From Rhodospirillales bacterium (GTDB lineage Bacteria; Pseudomonadota; Alphaproteobacteria; Rhodospirillales; JASLLV01): a stretch of DNA of 16,294 nucleotides. The stretch is from the NCBI GenBank assembly GCA_030754475.1, contig JASMAE010000251.1, positions 1 to 16,294 of the forward strand. Direction: 5' to 3'. Position 1 is the first letter of the stretch. Every line of letters begins with the position of its first letter. This document shows positions 6,356 to 12,961 of the stretch, in pieces. The position numbers and the translations under genes were made by a program. The notes under the pieces are model-generated. The model worked only from the letters and a program-made list of their open reading frames with translations, ran no database searches and had not been told where the DNA came from.

Positions 6356-6387
6356 GGCCACAAAGCACAAAGGCCACAAAGCACAAA
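6356..6387 (+). repeat. Exact tandem duplication of a 16-bp unit before ampD
   Basis: GGCCACAAAGCACAAA occurs twice in direct succession (6356-6371, 6372-6387), ending 9 nt before the ampD ATG. The CACAAAG-rich unit resembles short ccacaaag-type dispersed motifs seen between genes in many environmental bacterial genomes (recollection, not checked). It occupies the place where the ampD ribosome site would be. Confidence 0.9.
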
Positions 6388-6396
6388 GAATGTGAC

Positions 6397-7086
6397 ATGG
6401 ACATCATCGAGCGCGCTTCTCCGAACTTCGATCCGCGACCGCCGCGCGTCGCCATCGACATGGTGGTCCTCCATTACACCGGGATGCCGAACGCGGACGC
6501 GGCGCTTGCGCGCCTCGCCGATCCCGTGTCCCGGGTCAGCGCCCACTACGTGATCGATGAGGACGGCGCCGTCTATCGGATGGTGTCCGAGGGCGGGCGG
6601 GCATGGCACGCGGGCGCCGCCTATTGGCGCGGCTCGACCGACGTCAACGCGCGCTCGATCGGGATCGAGCTGGTCAATCCCGGGCACGAGTACGGATACC
6701 GACCCTTCGCCGACGCGCAGATGGCGGCGTTGGAGACCCTTGCGGGCGGTATCCTCGAACGTCACGGGATTTCACCGCGGAACGTGGTCGGACACGCCGA
6801 CGTGGCCCCTGCGCGAAAAAAGGATCCGGGCGAGCTGTTCGATTGGGCGCGGCTGGCGCGGGCCGGAATCGGGCTTTGGCCCGAGGCGCCCTCGGCGGAC
6901 AACGGGCCCGCGGAACCGGTGGTCGCGATGCTCGCCGAATACGGTTACGAGACCAAGGATGCGAAGCGCGCGATCGAGGCGTTTCAGCGCCACTTCCGGC
7001 CCGCGCGCGTGGATGGTCGCGCCGATGGCGAGACGACTGGACGCCTTGCCGGCCTGCTGGCGCTTTGCCGTCGTCGATCCGCTTGA
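6397..7086 (+). CDS. ampD: N-acetylmuramoyl-L-alanine amidase, AmpD type, with C-terminal peptidoglycan-binding domain
   Basis: A 229-residue zinc amidase (amidase_2 fold) that removes the peptide from 1,6-anhydro-MurNAc during wall recycling. Zinc ligands His26 (LHYTG), His133 (GHADVAP) and Asp143 (KKDPGELF) are present, with catalytic Glu91 (GIELVN) and Lys141, matching AmpD H34, H154, D164, E116 and K162. The last ~60 residues resemble a PGBD1-like peptidoglycan-binding module (MLAEYGYETKDAKRAIEAFQRHFRP). No signal peptide is visible, so a cytoplasmic recycling role fits best. ATG 6397 gives the family N terminus (MDIIERASPNFDPRP), but its ribosome site is poor because a 16-bp tandem repeat sits right upstream. 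The stop codon lies inside the -35 of the rnpB promoter. Proximity to the dcw cluster links recycling and synthesis of the wall. Confidence 0.93.
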   Translation: MDIIERASPNFDPRPPRVAIDMVVLHYTGMPNADAALARLADPVSRVSAHYVIDEDGAVYRMVSEGGRAWHAGAAYWRGSTDVNARSIGIELVNPGHEYGYRPFADAQMAALETLAGGILERHGISPRNVVGHADVAPARKKDPGELFDWARLARAGIGLWPEAPSADNGPAEPVVAMLAEYGYETKDAKRAIEAFQRHFRPARVDGRADGETTGRLAGLLALCRRRSA

Positions 7087-7110
7087 CGGCGGCTCGGCGC
7101 GAGATACCTT
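7083..7110 (+). promoter_or_regulatory. Promoter of rnpB, overlapping the ampD stop codon
   Basis: TTGACG (7083-7088), 16-nt spacer and TACCTT (7105-7110) place transcription start near 7117-7118, matching the 5' end deduced from helix P1. The ampD stop TGA (7084-7086) is part of the -35 hexamer. The -10 is weak (3/6), but the agreement with the RNA end supports it. Confidence 0.55.
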
Positions 7111-7117
7111 AGGGGTG

Positions 7118-7553
<436 letters not shown>

Positions 7554-7599
7554 GCCTCCGCCATGCAGGAAGGCGCTGCCCTCGAACGCGGCGTTCGCG

Positions 7600-7620
7600 C
7601 CCGTTCCGAGGAGGGACGGG
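7600..7620 (+). other. Stem-loop downstream of rnpB
   Basis: CCCGTTCC pairs with GGGACGGG across a GAGGA loop (8 bp with one G-U). A second small hairpin, CGAACG-CGG-CGTTCG, lies at 7583-7597. Either could stop rnpB transcription or protect its 3' end, but no T tract follows. Confidence 0.35.
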
Positions 7621-7665
7621 AAGTTACCGGAAAAAGAACATAAGAAGAACACAATTCCGCCCCAA

Positions 7666-7786
7666 TCACGATGACAATGTCGAGACTGTCCGCGGGGAAG
7701 TTTTCCACGCGGTTGCTGAGAGCGACCGTGCGCGCCCCAGTCATGAAAATATCAACACTTTGTTAACACAAGTAATGTCATCGTGA
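7666..7786. repeat. Pair of exact 11-bp inverted repeats in the mraZ leader
   Basis: TCACGATGACA at 7666-7676 returns as its exact reverse complement TGTCATCGTGA at 7776-7786, 110 bp apart centre to centre. The second copy ends 4 bp before the candidate -35 of the mra promoter. The spacing is too long for a simple hairpin and suggests a paired protein-binding site. The protein is unknown. Confidence 0.55.
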
Positions 7787-7790
7787 ACCA

Positions 7791-7819
7791 TTGACGCCCA
7801 TGAAAACCCATGATATCCC
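7791..7819 (+). promoter_or_regulatory. Candidate promoter of the mraZ-murD operon
   Basis: TTGACG (7791-7796), 17-nt spacer and TATCCC (7814-7819) form a weak sigma70-like promoter in the AT-richest part of the leader. The start would be near 7826, about 115 nt before the mraZ ATG. The -35 is 5/6 and the -10 only 3/6 of consensus. Support comes mainly from overlap with the MraZ-type operator. Confidence 0.4.
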
Positions 7820-7820
7820 A
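7797..7820 (-). promoter_or_regulatory. MraZ-type operator: three phased TGGG motifs
   Basis: On the plus strand CCCA occurs at 7797-7800, 7807-7810 and 7817-7820, exactly 10 bp apart; on the minus strand this is TGGGN-N5 three times, the published E. coli MraZ site architecture. A degenerate fourth (ACCA, 7827-7830) is in phase. The array covers the candidate promoter spacer and -10, so bound MraZ would block it. Orientation relative to mraZ should be compared with known sites. Confidence 0.6.
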
Positions 7821-7939
7821 ATTAAAACCACGGGTTGGGCGACCTTTGAAGGCCGTTTCCGGCCCGCTTTTTGTCCGTTTCGGGGTCGGGTTCGGTTCCG
7901 GTTCCGGGCCGTGGGGGCGCGGCGTTCGCGAGGCACGAC

Positions 7940-8401
7940 ATGGCGCTTCTGGTTGGCAGGCACGTCAACAAGATCGACCGCAAGGGGCGGGTTTCCGTGC
8001 CCAAGTCGTTTCGTGACGCGCTCGATTCCGACGGGTTCGCCGGGATCTTCGCCTATCCTTCTTTCAAGTATCCGGCGATCGACGCCTGCGGCGAGGCGTT
8101 CATGAAGCGCCTTAGTGGTGGTGTTGCCGGTCTCGACTACTTTTCCGACGAGCAGGACGACCTCGCCCTCATCATACTCGAGAACGCCGACCGGCTGCCG
8201 TTCGACCCCGAGGGCCGAATCGTGGTGCCCGCGGAGTTGATGGAGCACGCGAACTTGGGCGAGAAGGCGATGTTCGTGGGCCGAGGCGCGCAGTTCAGGA
8301 TTTGGGATCCGCAGGATTACGAACGCCACCGTCACCAGGCGTTCGAACGCGCGCGCTCGCGCGGAGCGACCCTCAAGCTTCCAAGCGAAGGAGAAGGTTG
8401 A
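7940..8401 (+). CDS. mraZ: Transcriptional regulator MraZ
   Basis: A 153-residue protein with the two SpoVT-AbrB-like swapped-hairpin DNA-binding domains of MraZ: repeat 1 around HVNKIDRKGRVSVPKSFRD (residues 8-26) and repeat 2 around LPFDPEGRIVVPAELMEHA (about 89-107). MraZ forms ring-shaped oligomers and represses the dcw operon it heads, by binding direct repeats in its own promoter region; such repeats are seen at 7797-7820. ATG 7940 gives the family start MALLVGRHVNK, with GAGG (7930-7933) at proper distance. Longer in-frame starts upstream would add a low-complexity leader and are rejected. The stop TGA overlaps the rsmH ATG by one base, so the two are probably translationally coupled. 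Confidence 0.96.
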   Translation: MALLVGRHVNKIDRKGRVSVPKSFRDALDSDGFAGIFAYPSFKYPAIDACGEAFMKRLSGGVAGLDYFSDEQDDLALIILENADRLPFDPEGRIVVPAELMEHANLGEKAMFVGRGAQFRIWDPQDYERHRHQAFERARSRGATLKLPSEGEG

Positions 8402-9402
8402 TGCGGCGCGCGGCGCGTGAACGGGCCGCCGCGCACACGCCGGTCATGGTGCGCGAACTTCTCGACGCGCTCGGGCCGCAAGACGGCGGAACCTACCTTG
8501 ACGGGACCTTCGGGGCCGGGGGACACGCGCGGGCCGTGCTGGACGCCGCTGACTGCACCGTCCTCGGCATTGACCGCGATCCCGACGTCGTCGTCGGCTC
8601 GCGCGATCTCGTGCGCCGCTACGGGGGCCGCCTCGCGATGCTCAAGGGCCGCTTCGGCGACATGGTCGAGCTTCTCCACGGAGTCGGGGTCGAATGGGTC
8701 GACGGAGTCGTGCTCGACCTCGGTGTCTCGTCCATGCAGATAGACGATGCCGGGCGCGGCTTTTCCTTTCGCGGCGGCGGCCCGCTGGACATGCGCATGG
8801 AAAGCCGCGGGTTGAGCGCGGCCGAAGCGGTGAACACGCTTTCCGAGGCCGAGCTCGCGCGCATCATCCGGGCCTTCGGCGAGGAAAGGGCGGCGCGGCG
8901 CGTCGCGCGCGCCATCGTCGAGGCCCGGGCGCGAACGCCGATCACGACCACCCGGGCGCTTGCCGACATTTGCCGCCGCGTCGTTCGCACGTCGGCACAC
9001 GCCATCGATCCGGCGACGCGGACGTTCCAGGCGCTTCGCATCTACGTCAACGATGAACTCGACGAGTTGGACCGCGGGCTCGGCGCCGCCGAAGCGTTGC
9101 TGCGGCCCGGCGGGCGGCTCGTGGTGATATCCTTTCATTCGCTTGAGGACCGCAGGGTCAAGAGCTTCTTCGCCGAGCGTTCGGGGACCGCCCCGCGGCC
9201 GTCGCGGCACGTGCCCGAAGGCGATGACCGACGGCCTTCGCCGAGTTTTCACTTGCTCCACCGCGGCGTCCATCGGCCGACGGCCGAGGAGGTCGCTTCC
9301 AACCCACGGGCGCGATCCGCGCGCTTGCGCGCCGGCGAACGCGTGGCGGCGCCTGCCTGGACCCCTTGGGCTCGGGGCGATTTCGCGCCTCGGGCCGCGT
9401 AG
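8401..9402 (+). CDS. rsmH: 16S rRNA (cytosine1402-N4)-methyltransferase RsmH (MraW)
   Basis: A 333-residue SAM-dependent methyltransferase that adds the N4-methyl group to C1402 in the decoding centre of 16S rRNA. Visible motifs are HTPVMVRELLDAL (12-24), the SAM-binding YLDGTFGAGGHA (32-43), VVLDLGVSSMQIDDAGRGFSF followed by GPLDMRM in the middle, RIYVNDELDELDRGL, and VISFHSLEDRRVKSFF towards the C terminus, ending in NPRARSARLRAGER. Length is slightly above the common 310-320 because of a C-terminal tail. The ATG is preceded by AAGGAGAAGG and overlaps the mraZ stop (TGATG). ftsL follows after 13 nt. Confidence 0.96.
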   Translation: MRRAARERAAAHTPVMVRELLDALGPQDGGTYLDGTFGAGGHARAVLDAADCTVLGIDRDPDVVVGSRDLVRRYGGRLAMLKGRFGDMVELLHGVGVEWVDGVVLDLGVSSMQIDDAGRGFSFRGGGPLDMRMESRGLSAAEAVNTLSEAELARIIRAFGEERAARRVARAIVEARARTPITTTRALADICRRVVRTSAHAIDPATRTFQALRIYVNDELDELDRGLGAAEALLRPGGRLVVISFHSLEDRRVKSFFAERSGTAPRPSRHVPEGDDRRPSPSFHLLHRGVHRPTAEEVASNPRARSARLRAGERVAAPAWTPWARGDFAPRAA

Positions 9403-9415
9403 GACGGGGGACGCG

Positions 9416-9721
9416 ATGCGCGCGGCCACCCTCTTGACCGTGATCCTCGCGAGTGGCATCGGGCTCGCGGTCTTTTTGCTCGAGTATCGGATCAAGGATC
9501 TCGAGAACCAGCTCGGTGCGCTCGATCACGCGATCGTTGCCGAGCGGGAATCGATCCGGGTCCTCGAAGCCGAGTGGAGCCATCTGAACGATCCGGCGCG
9601 TCTCGGCGCCATGGCTGCTCGCCTTCTCGGGATGGAGCCCGTCGCGCCCGGCCAGCTGACCTCGATGGCGGAGCTCCCGCAACGGGTACCGGATGCGCCC
9701 GACGGGACGGACGAACACTGA
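9416..9721 (+). CDS. ftsL: Cell division protein FtsL
   Basis: A 101-residue bitopic membrane protein of the divisome, the partner of FtsB and FtsQ that activates FtsW-FtsI. It has a two-residue cytoplasmic start, one transmembrane helix at about residues 4-22, and a coiled-coil periplasmic region (about 22-62, RIKDLENQLGALDHAIVAE). A conserved alphaproteobacterial tail follows, with LEAEWSHLNDPARLGAMA. Such short proteins are poorly conserved in sequence, so the call rests on size, topology and position between rsmH and ftsI. ATG 9416 lies a few nt after GGACGGGGG. The stop TGA shares one base with the ftsI ATG (TGATG), implying coupling of these interacting partners. Confidence 0.9.
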   Translation: MRAATLLTVILASGIGLAVFLLEYRIKDLENQLGALDHAIVAERESIRVLEAEWSHLNDPARLGAMAARLLGMEPVAPGQLTSMAELPQRVPDAPDGTDEH

Positions 9722-11508
9722 TGCGGGGCGCGCGTATTCCCGAGGCGCGAGAATCCCGGTTTTGGGTGTCGCCCACTGCGACCGGCGCCCGCGTCCGCGT
9801 CGAGGGCGTTCGCAAGGAGACGATCGAAACCGGCCGCAACCGGCTCTTGGTGACCGGCGCCTTGTTCCTCGCCGTCTTCATGGTGATCGCCGGTCGTCTC
9901 GTCTGGCTTTCGATGCCCGCCGTCCCCAAGGGCGACGCACTCGTCGCAGCGCGACAATACGCGGGCACGTCCGGCCGCGCTGACCAATACGCGGGCACGT
10001 CCGGCCGCGCTGACATTGTCGATCGCAACGGGATCGTGCTCGCGACGAGCCTGCCCACCGCATCGTTGTACGCCAACCCGAAGAACGTGAAGGACGGGCC
10101 CGAGGTCGCGCGAGCGCTTGCCGCTCTCATCCCCGGTCTTGATCCCGAGACGGTGCTGGCGAAGCTCGAATCGGAGGCCGGATTCGTCTGGCTCAAGCGA
10201 AACCTTGCGCCTCGGCAGGTCTACGAGGTCAATCGCCTCGGCATTCCTGGCCTCGAGTTCCGGCGCGAGGAGCGCCGGGTCTATCCCCTGGGCCGTCACG
10301 CGGCCCACGTACTCGGCGCCACCGACGTTGACGGCAACGGCATCGCCGGTGTCGAACGCGCCTTTCAGGACACGTTGTCCCGGGGCGCCGCGCGGCTCAG
10401 GCTTTCCCTCGACCTGCGGGTTCAGACGGTGATGGCGGACGAGCTCGCGCGCGCCATGCGCGCCTTCGATGCGATCGGCGCTGCCGGCGCGATGCTCGAC
10501 GTGCGCACGGGTGAGGTCCTTGCCCTGGTGTCGCTTCCTGACTTCGACCCGAACGCGCCGGCGACGGCCGCGGGCGACGGCGGGTTCAACCGGGTGACCA
10601 AGGGCGTTTACGAGATGGGCTCCACGTTCAAGCTGTTCACCGCCGCGACCGCCCTGGACAGCGGAACCGTGGGCCTGAACGATCTGTACGACGCCAGCCG
10701 CCCCATTCGGGTTGCGCGTTTCACCATCACCGATTTCCACCCTACCGACACGCCGCTCACGATTCCCGAGATCCTGAATCGGTCGTCGAACATCGGCGCG
10801 GCCAAGATGGCGCTCGATATCGGTGGCGTGGTCCAGCAGCACTACTTGCGGCAGTTGGGCCTGTTCGATCGATCGGCGATCGAGCTTCCCGAAGTGGGCG
10901 CCCCGCTCATCCCCGATCCCTGGCGCGAAATCAACACGATGACCGTCGCCTACGGCCACGGCCTCGCGGTCAGCCCGCTGCAACTCGCCAGCGCGGTTGC
11001 GGCGCTGGTCAACGGCGGAACGCTGATTCCGCCCACCTTGATCAAGACCCCCGAAGGGCGTGCCGCGGACGGTCGGCGGGTGATCTCGGCGGAGACGTCG
11101 CGAATCATGCGCGGGCTCATGCGCTACGTCGTCGTTAACGGCACCGGCAAGAACGCCGAGGTTCCGGGATTTGCCGTCGGTGGCAAGACTGGCACGGCGG
11201 AGAAGGTGGTCGGCGCCCGTTACAGCGCCAACGCCTTGATCTCGTCTTTCGTTGCGGCCTTTCCAATGTCGGCGCCCCGCTACGTGCTTTTGACCCTCAT
11301 TGACGAGCCGAAAGGGAACGAGGGGACCCTCGGTTACGCGACGGGCGGCTGGGTCGCCGCGCCCGCGACCGCCCGGCTCATCGCGCGCATCGCGCCACTT
11401 CTGGGTTTGGCGCCCCAAACGACGAGCGAAATCCGTGATCCCGCCTTGTCCCCCGTCAGCGCCGCAGGCGGGGTGCGGGCGCGGGAGCGCAACCTTGTTG
11501 CTAACTGA
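9721..11508 (+). CDS. ftsI: Septal peptidoglycan transpeptidase FtsI (PBP3)
   Basis: A 595-residue class B penicillin-binding protein that cross-links septal wall together with FtsW. It has a cytoplasmic tail of about 40 residues, one transmembrane helix (about 42-65), a pedestal domain beginning with RADIVDRNG, and a transpeptidase domain with all active-site motifs: S301-T-F-K304, S355-S-N357 and K489-T-G491. The unusual feature is an exact 30-bp tandem duplication (9955-10014) between membrane helix and pedestal. It repeats the ten residues QYAGTSGRAD and so doubles the start of the conserved RADIVDRNG motif while keeping the frame. All catalytic parts are intact, so the protein should be functional. 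The last 14 nt overlap the likely TTG start of murE. Confidence 0.96.
   Translation: MRGARIPEARESRFWVSPTATGARVRVEGVRKETIETGRNRLLVTGALFLAVFMVIAGRLVWLSMPAVPKGDALVAARQYAGTSGRADQYAGTSGRADIVDRNGIVLATSLPTASLYANPKNVKDGPEVARALAALIPGLDPETVLAKLESEAGFVWLKRNLAPRQVYEVNRLGIPGLEFRREERRVYPLGRHAAHVLGATDVDGNGIAGVERAFQDTLSRGAARLRLSLDLRVQTVMADELARAMRAFDAIGAAGAMLDVRTGEVLALVSLPDFDPNAPATAAGDGGFNRVTKGVYEMGSTFKLFTAATALDSGTVGLNDLYDASRPIRVARFTITDFHPTDTPLTIPEILNRSSNIGAAKMALDIGGVVQQHYLRQLGLFDRSAIELPEVGAPLIPDPWREINTMTVAYGHGLAVSPLQLASAVAALVNGGTLIPPTLIKTPEGRAADGRRVISAETSRIMRGLMRYVVVNGTGKNAEVPGFAVGGKTGTAEKVVGARYSANALISSFVAAFPMSAPRYVLLTLIDEPKGNEGTLGYATGGWVAAPATARLIARIAPLLGLAPQTTSEIRDPALSPVSAAGGVRARERNLVAN
9955..10014 (+). repeat. 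Exact 30-bp in-frame tandem duplication inside ftsI
   Basis: Bases 9955-9984 and 9985-10014 are identical, each encoding QYAGTSGRAD. The second copy joins the normal IVDRNG sequence. No base differs between copies, which points to a recent duplication or to an assembly or slippage artefact. Confidence 0.97.
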
Positions 11509-12961
11509 ACTCTTGCGGGGAGTGACGCCCGAGTTGACCGGCCAGCTTCTGACCGACGACGTGGAGATCACCGGGCTGACCAGTGACTCGCGCCTTGTCG
11601 CGCCCGGGAATTTGTTCGCCGCGTTTCCGGGCAGCCGTCTCGATGGTCGGCGATTCGTCGCAGAGGCGTTGCGCCGCGGGGCGGCGGCCGTCTTGGGTCC
11701 CCCTGGCACCGGGCTCGGAGAGGCCGGGCCGGCGGCGCTCCTGATCGACGACAAACCGCGCCGCATCTTCGCGCGGATGGCGGCCGGCTTCTATGGCGCG
11801 CAACCGAAGACGGTTGTCGCCGTCACCGGTACCAATGGCAAGACATCGGTGGTCTGGATGCTGCGCCAGATCTGGGAACGGTTGGGTCACGCGGCCGCCG
11901 GGATGGGCACGCTCGGGATCGCGGCCACCGGTTACGAGATCGGCGGAAACCTGACAACGCCCGATCCCGTCGATCTGCACGAAAAATTACGGGCGCTCGC
12001 CGAGCGCGGAATCGACCACCTCGCGTTGGAGGCCTCGAGCCACGGGCTTCACCAGTGCCGGCTGGACGGGGTCGATGTTGCCGCGGCCGCGTTCACGAAC
12101 CTGACCCGCGACCACCTGGACTACCACGGAACCATGGACGCCTACCTGGGTGCCAAGCTGCGGCTGTTTACCGAGATCGCGGACCCCGGGGTTCCTGCAG
12201 TTCTGAACACCGACTCCGCGTTCTTCGAGGCGGTCAAGACGGCGTGCCGATCGCGCGGCCTCGCCGTGACGACCTATGGAGAGGGCGCGGGCGACATCCG
12301 CCTCGATGGCGCGAGCGCAGCCGGGAACGGCCAGCGATTGACGGTGTGCGTGAAGGGAAGGACCTACGACATCGATTTTCCTCTCGTTGGCGCCTTCCAG
12401 ATCTCCAACGCGTTGTGCGCGCTTGGTCTCGCGATCGCTTGCGGTGCCGATCCGGACGCCGCGGTCCAGGCGCTGACGGTGCTCGAAGGTGCGCCGGGGC
12501 GCGTCCAATTGGTCGACCGGCACCCGTGCGGCGCGCCAGTGTTCGTCGACTACGCCCATACGGCCGATGCGCTGGGCGCCGTCTTGAAGGCACTGCGTCC
12601 CCATACCGCGCGCCGCTTGAGCGTGGTGATCGGCTGCGGGGGCGACCGTGATCCTGGCAAGCGGCCGGAAATGGGCCGCACGGCCTCGGCGCTCGCCGAC
12701 CGGGTCGTGGTCACCGACGACAATCCCCGGAGCGAGGACCCGGCCGCCATTCGCGCGGAGATCCTGGCGGGCTGCCGGGGGGCCACCGAGATTGGCGACC
12801 GCGGTTGCGCTATCGCGCGCGCGGTCGCGGAATTGGAGCGCGGAGACGTTCTCGTGATCGCAGGAAAGGGGCACGAACGCGGACAGATCGTCGGCGATCG
12901 GGTCCACCCTTTCGACGACGCCGAGGTGGTTCGCGACGCACTCGCCAAGGTGGGGCAATGA
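11495..12961 (+). CDS. murE: UDP-N-acetylmuramoyl-L-alanyl-D-glutamate--2,6-diaminopimelate ligase MurE
   Basis: A 488-residue cytoplasmic ATP-dependent ligase that adds the third stem-peptide residue. The three Mur-ligase domains are visible: N-terminal UDP-binding part with TSDSRLVAPGNLFAAF, central ATPase with P-loop GTNGKTS (112-118, Lys116) and the NLTRDHLDYHGTMDAYLGAK region carrying the expected carbamylated lysine, and C-terminal domain with D409-N-P-R412, the motif that selects meso-diaminopimelate. This indicates Gram-negative type wall chemistry. I place the start at TTG 11495, seven nt after GGGAG (11483-11487), overlapping ftsI by 14 nt; TTG 11498 is equally possible. ATG starts further up in the same frame lie deep in ftsI and would add a non-family leader. 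The 3' end overlaps murF by four nt (ATGA). Confidence 0.95.
   Translation: MLLTELLRGVTPELTGQLLTDDVEITGLTSDSRLVAPGNLFAAFPGSRLDGRRFVAEALRRGAAAVLGPPGTGLGEAGPAALLIDDKPRRIFARMAAGFYGAQPKTVVAVTGTNGKTSVVWMLRQIWERLGHAAAGMGTLGIAATGYEIGGNLTTPDPVDLHEKLRALAERGIDHLALEASSHGLHQCRLDGVDVAAAAFTNLTRDHLDYHGTMDAYLGAKLRLFTEIADPGVPAVLNTDSAFFEAVKTACRSRGLAVTTYGEGAGDIRLDGASAAGNGQRLTVCVKGRTYDIDFPLVGAFQISNALCALGLAIACGADPDAAVQALTVLEGAPGRVQLVDRHPCGAPVFVDYAHTADALGAVLKALRPHTARRLSVVIGCGGDRDPGKRPEMGRTASALADRVVVTDDNPRSEDPAAIRAEILAGCRGATEIGDRGCAIARAVAELERGDVLVIAGKGHERGQIVGDRVHPFDDAEVVRDALAKVGQ

Noticed and set aside
7701..7709. DnaA-box-like TTTTCCACG in the mraZ leader
   Set aside because: Two mismatches to TTATCCACA and no second box nearby. 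No sign of a replication origin.
9526..11766. Very long open frame (about 746 codons) antisense to ftsI and the start of murE
   Set aside because: It is a by-product of high GC in third codon positions. Composition is Arg/Gly-rich without motifs, and the plus strand carries unmistakable FtsI and MurE motifs.
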